Assembly: GCF_001429245.1 (NCBI RefSeq)
Contig: NZ_LMJE01000007.1
Span: 1,209,559 to 1,273,558 of the forward strand
DNA length: 64,000 nucleotides
Source of the DNA: Rhizobium sp. Root274
Lineage (GTDB): Bacteria; Pseudomonadota; Alphaproteobacteria; Rhizobiales; Rhizobiaceae
Direction: 5' to 3'
Positions within the stretch are counted from its first letter, which is position 1; every line of letters begins with the position of its first letter. The notes under the pieces are model-generated. The model did no database searches, was not told the origin of the DNA, and saw only the letters and a program-made list of their open reading frames with translations. The position numbers were made by a program, and so were the translations under genes. Positions 44,536 to 52,390 of this stretch are shown here, piece after piece.

Positions 44536-45768
44536 TCAGGGGGTAAGCGCCTGGTCGAGGTCGGCGATGATATCGGCCGGGGTCTCGAGGCCGATCGACA
44601 GGCGGAACAGCCCGTCACCGGCATAGGCGCGGTAATCTGCAAGCGGCTCGCCGGTGAGCCGGTAGGTCGAAGCCATCATCTCATCGGTCTCCATGAGAAC
44701 GACGAGGCTGCGCTGGTGGCCAAGCGAGAAGGCGTAGTGAGCGACCCGCAGCCGCTCTGCCAGTCGGCCTGCCGTGGCTTTCGGATCGCGCGTGCGAAAA
44801 CCGATCATGCCGCCGAACACGTCCATCTGGCGCTTCGCGAGTTCATGCTGAGGATGGGATTCGAGACCGGGATAGATGACCCGCTCCACCTGCGGGTGGC
44901 TCTCCAGAAAGCGTGCGACCGAAAGCGCCGTCTCCGACGCCATGCGCAGACGCGGGTAAAGCGTGTCGATGCCGCGCATGATCAGCCAGGCGGATTGGGC
45001 GGAAAGCGCAGCGCCCAGATAGACGCCGGCGCGCCCACGGATCTGTGCGACCAGTTCCTTTCGCCCGATCACCGCGCCGCCGAGCGCGTCGCCATGGCCG
45101 TTGATGAACTTGGTCAGCGAATGGATGACAAGATCGACGCCAAGTGAGAGGGGACGTGTCGCAACAGGCGTCGCGAAGGTCGAGTCCACCGAGGTCAGCA
45201 CGCCATGGCGCGCGGCAATGGCCGAGAGCGCCTTGAGATCGACGATGCGCAGGATCGGATTAACAGGGCTCTCGCAGTGGATGAGCCGGGTATTGGGCTT
45301 GATCGCCGCCTCGACCAGATCGAGCCGCGCCATGTTGACGGCAGTCACCTCGATGCCGAAATCCGGCAGGACACGCTGGGTGAGTTCAGCCGCCCCGGCA
45401 TAACAGACGTCAGAGACGATCAGGTGATCGCCGGCCTTCAGCAGCGTCAGCAGCATGCCGGCGATTGCCGCCATGCCCGTGGCACTGGCAAGCGCATCCT
45501 CAGCACCTTCCAGCGCGGCCAGACGCTGTTCGAGCTGACGTACGGTGGGATTGGTCCAGCGGGCATAGAGATAAGGAAGCGCTGCCAGATCCTCGACGCC
45601 ATCCGCCGAGAAGGCACCGTCACCTGGCATCAGAACATTGTTGACCGACATCGAAATGTTCGGCGCGATCGCACCCGTTGCGGGATCGATGATCAGACCG
45701 CCATCAAGCGCGCGGGTTTCGGGGCCAGCGTTTTCCGGAAGAGGATGGGTGACGAAGCTCTTAAACAT
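44536..45768 (-). CDS. Cys/Met-metabolism PLP enzyme (cystathionine gamma-lyase/synthase family)
   Basis: This 410-residue fold-type I PLP enzyme is of the MetB/MetC/MetZ family. The PLP-lysine motif is LVIHSLTKFINGHGDALGG near residue 210, and the family N-terminal RWTNPTVRQLEQRLAALEGAEDAL and the C-terminal RLSIGLETPADIIADLDQAL are present. Substrate (cystathionine, homocysteine, methionine) is not decided by eye. Start ATG 45768 is chosen over a TTG at 45792, which overlaps the permease start region. It lies 23 bases before the methyltransferase gene. Confidence 0.85.
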   Translation of the reverse strand: MFKSFVTHPLPENAGPETRALDGGLIIDPATGAIAPNISMSVNNVLMPGDGAFSADGVEDLAALPYLYARWTNPTVRQLEQRLAALEGAEDALASATGMAAIAGMLLTLLKAGDHLIVSDVCYAGAAELTQRVLPDFGIEVTAVNMARLDLVEAAIKPNTRLIHCESPVNPILRIVDLKALSAIAARHGVLTSVDSTFATPVATRPLSLGVDLVIHSLTKFINGHGDALGGAVIGRKELVAQIRGRAGVYLGAALSAQSAWLIMRGIDTLYPRLRMASETALSVARFLESHPQVERVIYPGLESHPQHELAKRQMDVFGGMIGFRTRDPKATAGRLAERLRVAHYAFSLGHQRSLVVLMETDEMMASTYRLTGEPLADYRAYAGDGLFRLSIGLETPADIIADLDQALTP

Positions 45769-45788
45769 GATTGTTCTTTCGGAGCCGC

Positions 45789-46478
45789 TCAACGGCGGAT
45801 CGGCACCTGGGCCTCGACGATACCGAAGGCGCGGGTAATGAGGACGGTGAGCACGACATAGAAGAGGGTGACAACAAGCAGCGGCTCGTAAACGAGAAGC
45901 GTATCCTGCCGGACCTTGAAGGCGACGGCGTAGAGATCCATGACTGTGACGGTGAAGGCGAGCGGGGTCGCCTTGAGTTGCATCACGACCTCGCCGGCAA
46001 TGGTCGGAAGCGCCGTGCGGATAGCCCGCGGCAGCCAGATGCGGCGCACCAGCGTGAACCGGCTCATACCGAGCGCCCGCCCCGCCTCCAGCTCGCCCTT
46101 GGGCACGGACAAGAGCGCACCGCGCAGCACCTCCGCCTCATAGGCCGCATAGTTGAGCGTGAAGGACAAGGCAGCGAAGAAGAAGCCTTCGCGCAGGATC
46201 GGCCAGAGAAAACTGTGGCGCAGGCCCGGCACCATCGGCAGAAGCGATCCGACGCCGTAATAGAGCAACCAGAGCTGGATCAGCAGCGGCGTTCCTCGAA
46301 ACACGGTCGAATAACCGCGCGCCAGACTGCGCGTCACCGGCCCGCCGCCGACCATCGCAAAGGCAAGACCGATCGCCAGGATGAAGCCAAAGCCGACCGA
46401 TATCACGAGAAGCGCCACCGTCTGGAAGGCACCATCGAGCAGAAGCGGCCAGTATTTGAAAAGCCAATCGAAGTTCAT
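45789..46478 (-). CDS. Polar amino acid ABC transporter permease (HisM-type)
   Basis: This 229-residue inner-membrane permease has about five hydrophobic segments and the EAA loop region YEAEVLRGALLSVPKGELEAGRALGMS near residue 130. The N-terminal half carries the family phrase RGYSTVFRGTPLLIQLWLLYYG. It pairs with the permease at 46492, as in histidine/lysine/glutamine importers. It ends 20 bases upstream of the PLP enzyme start, so the transporter is probably co-transcribed with the sulphur amino acid genes. Confidence 0.88.
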   Translation of the reverse strand: MNFDWLFKYWPLLLDGAFQTVALLVISVGFGFILAIGLAFAMVGGGPVTRSLARGYSTVFRGTPLLIQLWLLYYGVGSLLPMVPGLRHSFLWPILREGFFFAALSFTLNYAAYEAEVLRGALLSVPKGELEAGRALGMSRFTLVRRIWLPRAIRTALPTIAGEVVMQLKATPLAFTVTVMDLYAVAFKVRQDTLLVYEPLLVVTLFYVVLTVLITRAFGIVEAQVPIRR

Positions 46479-46491
46479 TGTCCCCTCCCCG

Positions 46492-47217
46492 TCAGGCCGT
46501 CAGCCGCTGGCCCCGGCGCACATGACGCTCGAGCCAGTGGAAGACGAGATTGGAGAGAAGCGTGATCGCCAGATAGAGAACAGCGGCTGCCAGAAAGAAC
46601 AGGAAATACTGCTTGGTATTGGCACCGGCAAGACGGGTGGTCAGCGCCAGTTCCTGATAGCCGACAACGGCGACAAGCGCACTGTCCTTGGTCACCGACA
46701 TCCAGAGATTGGCCATGCCCGGCAAGGCATTGGGCAAGAGTGCCGGCAGGGTGACACGGCGGAAGCGCAGAAAGGGCGACATGCCGAAGGCACGGGCCGC
46801 CTCGATTTGCCCGGCCGGAATCGCGAGGATTGCCCCGCGCAGCACTTCAGTCATATAGGCGCCCTGGACGAAACCGAGCACGGCAACGGCCGCGACGAAA
46901 CCATTCACCTCGACCGGCGGCAGGCCGAAGGCTTGCAACAGCCGGTTCAGCCCGTCGGTCCCGGCATAGTAGAGGCCGACGATCAGGATGAGTTCCGGCA
47001 CCGCACGGATGGTGCCGGTATAGAGCTTCAACAGCAGGCCCACCGGCCGGTTGCCGGAGAGCTTGCCCATGGCGCCAAACAGCCCGAAGACGAGTCCAAT
47101 GGCGAACGCAGTTGCCGAGATGGCGACGGTCGTGACGGCACCCGTCAGCAGTGCCCCGCCCCAGCCAGGAGGCTCGAGCGCCAGCAATTGCCATGCCGTC
47201 ATCGGGGTTGTCGCCAT
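46492..47217 (-). CDS. Polar amino acid ABC transporter permease (HisQ-type)
   Basis: This 241-residue permease partner has about five membrane segments, the N-terminal family phrase LYTGTIRAVPELILIVGLYYAG and the EAA loop GAYMTEVLRGAILAIPAGQIEAARAFGMS near residue 140. It lies 13 bases before the HisM-type permease and 15 bases after the binding-protein gene. An internal Met at residue 6 is an alternative start. Confidence 0.88.
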   Translation of the reverse strand: MATTPMTAWQLLALEPPGWGGALLTGAVTTVAISATAFAIGLVFGLFGAMGKLSGNRPVGLLLKLYTGTIRAVPELILIVGLYYAGTDGLNRLLQAFGLPPVEVNGFVAAVAVLGFVQGAYMTEVLRGAILAIPAGQIEAARAFGMSPFLRFRRVTLPALLPNALPGMANLWMSVTKDSALVAVVGYQELALTTRLAGANTKQYFLFFLAAAVLYLAITLLSNLVFHWLERHVRRGQRLTA

Positions 47218-47232
47218 CGTCTGCGCGGCCGC

Positions 47233-48003
47233 TTACTTGCCGTAGATGTCGAAGGAGAAATACTTCTTCGAGATCTCGTCATACTTGCCCGAGGCCCTGA
47301 CAGCAGCGATCGCGTCGTTCAGCTTGGCCTTGAGTTCGGTATCGTCCTTGCGCAGACCGCCGCCGACGCCGACACCAAGCACAGCCGGATCGTCCGCGAC
47401 ATCACCCATGTCGGCGCAGCAATCCTTGCCGAAGTCGGACTTGAGGAATGCGTCGAGCACGATGGAATCGCCGAAGACGTAATCGATGCGGCCGGCGGCC
47501 AGATCCTGGAAGGCCTCGTCGAGGGTCTGGTAGGTCTGCTCCTCGGCCTTGTCGGCGAAATACTTCTTGTAATATTCCGACTGCACCGTCGACACCTGGA
47601 TGCCGATCGTCTTGCCCTCGACAGCGTCCGGCGTGGCGCCCGGCTCCTGGTCCTTCGGGCCGATGAGCTTGCTCGGCGTGTTGTAGTATTTATTGGTGAA
47701 GTCGATGGTCTTCAGACGCTCGTCGGTGATCGACATCGACGACCAGATGACGTCGAACTTCTTCGACTGAAGCGCTGGGATCAGGCCATCCCAGGACAAG
47801 TCGATGACCGAGCAGGTCTCCTTCATCTCGGCGCAGACCGCATTCATCATGTCGATTTCCCAGCCCTGCCAGACGCCGGATGCATCCTTGGCGAAGAAGG
47901 GCGGATAGGCCTCGTTCATGATGCCGAAGCGCACTTCGGCCTGGGCGGTGACGGCGGTTGCGGCGAGTGCTGCACCGGCAAGGAGAAGGGAGATGATTTT
48001 CAT
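47233..48003 (-). CDS. Periplasmic amino acid binding protein (LAO/histidine family)
   Basis: This 256-residue solute-binding protein has a signal peptide (about residues 1-22, ending AQA|EV). The family 3 binding-protein pattern is visible: VRFGIMNEAYPPFFAKDASGVWQGWEIDMMNAV and DVIWSSMSITDERLKTIDFTNKYY. Three cysteines (in NAVCAEMKETCS and KDCCADMG) could form a disulphide. The ligand is not evident; linkage suggests methionine, S-methylmethionine or a related cation. Confidence 0.88.
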   Translation of the reverse strand: MKIISLLLAGAALAATAVTAQAEVRFGIMNEAYPPFFAKDASGVWQGWEIDMMNAVCAEMKETCSVIDLSWDGLIPALQSKKFDVIWSSMSITDERLKTIDFTNKYYNTPSKLIGPKDQEPGATPDAVEGKTIGIQVSTVQSEYYKKYFADKAEEQTYQTLDEAFQDLAAGRIDYVFGDSIVLDAFLKSDFGKDCCADMGDVADDPAVLGVGVGGGLRKDDTELKAKLNDAIAAVRASGKYDEISKKYFSFDIYGK

Positions 48004-48045
48004 GGCGGATGGTCCCCTTAAGTGGATAAAAAGCGAATGGATCGG

Positions 48046-48837
48046 TCAGCCAGCGGCGCGACCGGAAAGACTGCGGGTGAAGTCGCGACAGCGGACGCTG
48101 GTCGGATCGCCGAACACACGCTCCGGCGGCCCCTCCTCCTCGACGCGACCGCGATCGAGAAACATCACATGGTTCGACACATCGCGGGCAAAGGCCATCT
48201 CGTGGGTGACAAGCAGCATGGTGCGCCCTTCTTCCGCGAGATCGCGGATGACTTTCAGCACTTCGCCCACCAGTTCCGGATCGAGTGCCGATGTCGGCTC
48301 GTCGAACAGCATGACGGCCGGATCGACGCAGAGCGCACGCGCGATCGCGGCCCGCTGCTGCTGGCCACCGGAGAGGAAGGCCGGATAGGCATCGCGCTTG
48401 TCGTAGAGGCCGACCTTGGCGAGCAGCGCTTCCGCCTTCTCAATCGCCTCGCGACGCGGAACTTTCAGCACATGCACCGGCGCTTCGATGACGTTTTCCA
48501 GGACCGTGCGATGGGCCCAGAGATTAAAGCTCTGGAAGACCATGCCGAGTCCCGTGCGCAAGCGCTCCAGCTGCTTGCGATCGGCGGCTTCGAGGCCGCC
48601 TTTTTTGGAAGGTTTCAAGCGCAACTCTTCGCCACCGACGACGATCCGGCCTTGATCGGGTGTCTCAAGCAGGTTGATGCAGCGCAGGAAGGTGCTTTTG
48701 CCGGAGCCTGACGAACCGATCAACGAGATCACGTCACCACGTTTGGCCGTGGCTGAAACGCCCTTCAAGACTTCCAGAGGGCCGAAGCTCTTGTGGAGAT
48801 CAGTTACGTCAAGGGCAGCGGTGGCGGCTATCGTCAT
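48046..48837 (-). CDS. Amino acid ABC transporter ATPase (HisP-type)
   Basis: This 263-residue ATPase energises the importer. Walker A is GSSGSGKSTFLRC near residue 42, the ABC signature is LSGGQQQRAAIARAL near 150, and Walker B is AVMLFDEPTSALDPELV. It is the first gene of the leftward run, 42 bases before the binding protein, and its promoter must lie in the 188-base gap shared with the divergent Lrp gene. Confidence 0.92.
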   Translation of the reverse strand: MTIAATAALDVTDLHKSFGPLEVLKGVSATAKRGDVISLIGSSGSGKSTFLRCINLLETPDQGRIVVGGEELRLKPSKKGGLEAADRKQLERLRTGLGMVFQSFNLWAHRTVLENVIEAPVHVLKVPRREAIEKAEALLAKVGLYDKRDAYPAFLSGGQQQRAAIARALCVDPAVMLFDEPTSALDPELVGEVLKVIRDLAEEGRTMLLVTHEMAFARDVSNHVMFLDRGRVEEEGPPERVFGDPTSVRCRDFTRSLSGRAAG

Positions 48838-49025
48838 CGGGATCCTGAGACATTCGGAGGTGCAAGACCATAGATGGCGTTCCGCGCCTGTTTTCCTCGC
48901 ATTTCTTGCGTTCTCTGCAGAATTGCCGCAGAAAGCCCGCGAGGACGCTCACGATCGGCACGGACCCTGATGAGCGTACCCAGTTGGTCAGGTGAGACGC
49001 AAAGCCAGCAAAGGAGACTACGGCC

Positions 49026-49496
49026 ATGGTCGAGCAACTGGACCAATTCGATCGCAGCATTCTCGACCTCCTCCAGCGCGATTGCCAGATGAAGGCAGAG
49101 GCCATTGCCGACAAGGTGGGCCTTTCTCCCTCAGCGGTCCAGCGCCGTTTGAAGCGGCTGCGCACGGACGGCATCATCACCGCCGAGATCGCGGTCGTCT
49201 CCCGCAAGGCGACCGACTATCCGATGACATTCATCACCGGCATGGAGATCGAGCGGGATAATTACGATGCGCTGGCTCGCTTCCGCGCCTGGGCCGACAA
49301 GCAGGACAATATTCAGCAGGTCTATTATGTGACCGGCCAGGTCGATCTGGTCGCCATCATCACCGCCCGCGATGTCGAGCATTACGATGACATCAGCGCC
49401 CAACTGATGTCGGAAAATCCGCAGATCAAGCGCATGAACACCAATGTCGTGCTGCGCGACATCAAGATCGGTCTGCAGATCCCCATCAAACCCTGA
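49026..49496 (+). CDS. Lrp/AsnC family transcriptional regulator
   Basis: This 156-residue protein has an N-terminal AsnC-type helix-turn-helix (residues 5-50, LDQFDRSILDLLQRDCQMKAEAIADKVGLSPSAVQRRLKRLR) and a C-terminal RAM ligand-binding domain (QVYYVTGQVDLVAIITARDVEHYDD). It is divergent from the ABC importer/PLP enzyme/methyltransferase operon, so it probably controls that operon in response to an amino acid. No clear operator was seen in 48838-49025. Confidence 0.9.
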   Translation: MVEQLDQFDRSILDLLQRDCQMKAEAIADKVGLSPSAVQRRLKRLRTDGIITAEIAVVSRKATDYPMTFITGMEIERDNYDALARFRAWADKQDNIQQVYYVTGQVDLVAIITARDVEHYDDISAQLMSENPQIKRMNTNVVLRDIKIGLQIPIKP

Positions 49497-49520
49497 GGCA
49501 AGGAGCGACCCCTTGGCCCG

Positions 49521-50498
49521 TCACCGATCGCGCTCCGGCAGGAATGGCCCCTGCCCCCAGACGATAGACTTTTCGTGGCGCTCGATGATCGTCTTGAGGT
49601 CCTTGAAAGCCCCGACAATATGATCGCGGAACTTCCGCCCCGCCGGATTAGGATAGGTCTTGCGCCGCGTGATGATGCCCAGCGTCCGCTCTGGCTGCGG
49701 GATGTCGACCGGCACGATCGAGATCTTGTCCTGTCCCTTGAACGAGAAGACCACCGAATGCGGCAGGATGGCGAGCGCATCGGTGGAAGCGACATAGTTG
49801 ACCACCGAGAGCAGGGAGCCGCCGGAATAACGGATCGCAAGTTCCAATATTCCGAGCGTGATCAGAATGTTGTGGAGGTCGAGCACCAGTGGCGAGCCCG
49901 GCAGCGGCGCCACCCAGGGATAGGTGACGATATCCTCGATCCGCAGCGTGCGCTTGCGCAGCAGCGGATGGCCGACGGCACAGGTCAGCACGTTCCGTCC
50001 CGGCAAAAGCGGCTGGAACTCGAAATCAGCGCCTAGTTCGGCACTGCCGATCGGCGTGATCGCCATGTCGATCTGGCTCGATTCAAGCTCGTTCAAAAGG
50101 TCCGGCATATTGCCATAGGACTGCTCGACGAGAATGTCGCGTTCCTTCAACTGGAAGGATGCGATCATCTGCGAGATGACGGCATCCATGAAGAAGGGAA
50201 CACCGCCTACCTTGATCCGGCCGGATGTCCCCGACTGGAAGCTGCGCACGATGTCCACGGCTTTCCGCGAAGCGAGAAGGATGGACCGCCCCTGGATGGC
50301 CAGCTGCTGGCCAAGCGGCGTCAGTTGCAACGGCCGTTTACCTGGAATGAATAGAGGCTCACCCACGCGCCGCTCCAGCATCGACAGCGTCCGTGATACG
50401 GCCGGCTGCGTCATGCCGAGCATGGCAGCCCCTTCCGTGACGCCGCCTGTCTCCGCCACGGCCGCCAATTGAACCAGGTGCCTTTCGTCTATTTTCAT
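49521..50498 (-). CDS. LysR-family transcriptional regulator
   Basis: This 325-residue LysR-type regulator has the N-terminal winged helix HLVQLAAVAETGGVTEGAAMLGMTQPAVSRTLSMLERRVGEPLF and a C-terminal periplasmic-binding-like effector domain (GRIKVGGVPFFMDAVISQMI onward). It is divergent from the dioxygenase gene at 50730. A palindrome at 50497 overlaps its own start codon, suggesting autoregulation. The effector may be an aromatic or quinone compound, by inference from its neighbours. Confidence 0.9.
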   Translation of the reverse strand: MKIDERHLVQLAAVAETGGVTEGAAMLGMTQPAVSRTLSMLERRVGEPLFIPGKRPLQLTPLGQQLAIQGRSILLASRKAVDIVRSFQSGTSGRIKVGGVPFFMDAVISQMIASFQLKERDILVEQSYGNMPDLLNELESSQIDMAITPIGSAELGADFEFQPLLPGRNVLTCAVGHPLLRKRTLRIEDIVTYPWVAPLPGSPLVLDLHNILITLGILELAIRYSGGSLLSVVNYVASTDALAILPHSVVFSFKGQDKISIVPVDIPQPERTLGIITRRKTYPNPAGRKFRDHIVGAFKDLKTIIERHEKSIVWGQGPFLPERDR

Positions 50499-50511
50499 AG
50501 CAATTTGCTAT
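50497..50511. promoter_or_regulatory. LysR-type palindrome at the lysR start
   Basis: ATAGCAA-T-TTGCTAT is a perfect 7-1-7 inverted repeat. It contains T-N11-A (50498-50510), the LysR-box rule. A looser copy, ATAAGCAATTTTAT, follows about 9 bases downstream. Together they could be the recognition and activation half-sites for the LysR gene at 49521 and the divergent operon. Confidence 0.6.
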
Positions 50512-50729
50512 ACCGAACATAAGCAATTTTATCAACAGAGCCAATGTTCCGCTGTATGGTCGGGGCTGCATGGGGAGGATCCTGCAGGAATGACGGGCTG
50601 GGGAGATGCGCAAAGCTGGCTTTGCATTTGGGAGACGATCGCAGCCCGTCTTCGATCTCAGGATGGTTCCTGATGTTTCGTGTCTGCGGACCCCGCTTGT
50701 CCGCATGACGGCATTTGGAGGAGGAACGC

Positions 50730-51686
50730 ATGTCATACATTTCGGGCTATCATCACCTCACGCTTAGCACGGACGGGGCGCAGGAGGATTATGACTTTTA
50801 CACCAAGACGCTGGGCCTGCATTCGATCAAGCGAACGGTCCTCTTCGACGGCGTGATCCCCGTCTACCATCTCTATTACGGCGCCAAGAACGGCGACCCC
50901 TCGACCATCGTCACCACGTTCCCCTTCCGCAAGCCCGGCATTTACGGCAAGCGTGGCACCAACCAGTCGAAGATCATCCAGCTGTCGATCCCGCTCGGCT
51001 CCTCGGAATTCTGGGTGAACCGGCTGAACGAACGCGGCATCAAGGCCTCGATGACCAGCCGTTTCGGCATCACGCGGGTGGCGCTTGCCCATCCTTGCGG
51101 CATCGAGCACGAACTGGTCGAAAGCCCGGCCGATACCCGTGAGCCGATCACCAATGAAAAGCAGGGCATCGGCCCGCATCATGGCATTCGCGGCATCTAC
51201 GGCGCAGCTGTCGCCGTTTTCGACCGCACGTCCATGGACGACTTCCTGACGATCGCGATGGGCATGCAGAAGGAAGCCGACAGCGACGAGGGCCTCATGT
51301 TCTCGGTTCCCAATCCCGGCGGCCCCTCCAGCATGGTTGAGGTCATCCATCAGCCGACAGGACCTCAAGGGACCTGGACGCTTTCAGGCGGCACGATCCA
51401 CCATCTGGCGCTCAACACCGGCAACGAAGGAAACCAGCTGAAGCTGAAAGCCCATATCGAAGGTCTCGGCTTCACTGACGTCTCTGACCAGAAGGACCGC
51501 AACTACTTCAAGTCCTGCTATGTGCGCTCACCGGGCGGGGCACTGTTCGAGATCGCCTGGTCGGTCGAAGGCGGCTGGGCGAAGGACGAACCGGCCGATG
51601 CGATTGGCTCGACACTCGTCTTCCCGCCATGGTTCGAAGATCGCAGGGAAGAACTCATCGCCGGCCTGGAACCCGCCAACTTCTAA
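50730..51686 (+). CDS. VOC-family ring-cleaving dioxygenase (MhqO/LinE-like)
   Basis: This 318-residue protein has two vicinal-oxygen-chelate modules (residues about 5-140 and 155-300). Likely metal ligands are the early histidines in GYHHLTLS, those in TIHHLALNT, and the glutamate in GALFEIAWSVEGG. It resembles hydroquinone-type dioxygenases (PcpA, LinE, MhqA/MhqO). The start at 50730 follows GGAGGAGG. With the esterase that follows it parallels the mhq quinone-resistance pairs of Firmicutes. The natural substrate is not determined. Confidence 0.85.
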   Translation: MSYISGYHHLTLSTDGAQEDYDFYTKTLGLHSIKRTVLFDGVIPVYHLYYGAKNGDPSTIVTTFPFRKPGIYGKRGTNQSKIIQLSIPLGSSEFWVNRLNERGIKASMTSRFGITRVALAHPCGIEHELVESPADTREPITNEKQGIGPHHGIRGIYGAAVAVFDRTSMDDFLTIAMGMQKEADSDEGLMFSVPNPGGPSSMVEVIHQPTGPQGTWTLSGGTIHHLALNTGNEGNQLKLKAHIEGLGFTDVSDQKDRNYFKSCYVRSPGGALFEIAWSVEGGWAKDEPADAIGSTLVFPPWFEDRREELIAGLEPANF

Positions 51687-51701
51687 AGGGGAGATGCCGG
51701 C

Positions 51702-52364
51702 ATGGCAAAACATGGCGAGCCGCATCGCTTCGGGATTTCACCGGCCGAGGCGGAGGTCCTCTGCGTCTTCGTGCATGGGCGCACTCAGTCGCCCGAAGAT
51801 ATGATGGAACAGGTCGTAGGGCGGCTGTCGGCGGGTAGTATTGCCTATTGCCTGCCACGGGCGGAGGGCAACAGCTGGTATGCGGCACGCGCAACCGACG
51901 CCCTCAACGACAACACAAGGGAGGCGCTCGGCGCCTCTCTCGACTACCTGCATGGACTGGTCGAGGACCTGCGGAATGCCGGCGGACGTGACAAGCCTCT
52001 GGTCATCGGCGGCTTTAGCCAGGGCGCCTGCCTGTCGCTGGAATATGCCATGAAGTTCGGCCCGTGGAATGGTGCCATGGTCAATTTGACCGGCTGCCGC
52101 GTGGGCCACACCACCGACGATCGACCATCCGCCGACCTCGACGGCTTACCCGTCTATTTGACCGGCTCGGACCTCGATCCCTGGATCCCGGTCTCTGCCT
52201 TTGCCGAAGCTTCGGAAGCGCTTGGGAGGGCGCGGGCGAGGCTGAGATGCGAGCTCTTTCCCGGACGCACCCATCAGGCATCCGAGATGGAGGTTGCAGC
52301 CCTCGACGCCATCCTGAAGGACCTTGCAGTCGGCAGTCGGCCCTTTCGCCGGGTCGCCGCCTGA
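51702..52364 (+). CDS. Phospholipase/carboxylesterase family hydrolase (MhqD-like)
   Basis: This 220-residue alpha/beta hydrolase has the nucleophile motif GGFSQGACLS near residue 105, with the acid in LTGSDLDPWIPV and the catalytic histidine in FPGRTHQASEME. There is no signal peptide, so it is cytoplasmic. It lies 15 bases after the dioxygenase gene. The pairing with a VOC dioxygenase is the one seen in mhq loci, suggesting hydrolysis of a ring-cleavage product or of a thioester or ester adduct; the substrate is inferred only. Confidence 0.85.
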   Translation: MAKHGEPHRFGISPAEAEVLCVFVHGRTQSPEDMMEQVVGRLSAGSIAYCLPRAEGNSWYAARATDALNDNTREALGASLDYLHGLVEDLRNAGGRDKPLVIGGFSQGACLSLEYAMKFGPWNGAMVNLTGCRVGHTTDDRPSADLDGLPVYLTGSDLDPWIPVSAFAEASEALGRARARLRCELFPGRTHQASEMEVAALDAILKDLAVGSRPFRRVAA

Positions 52365-52390
52365 AACCAGACAACAATCGGGAGGACAGC

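Noticed and set aside
46381-48021. Open frame of 546 codons on the plus strand across the amino acid importer genes
   Set aside because: It spans three real minus-strand genes with good ribosome sites and family motifs; the translated product shows no domain.
48838-49025. Operator for the Lrp/AsnC regulator
   Set aside because: Only loose, imperfect inverted matches (CTGCAG...CGCAG and TTTCT...AGAAA) were seen; too weak to call.
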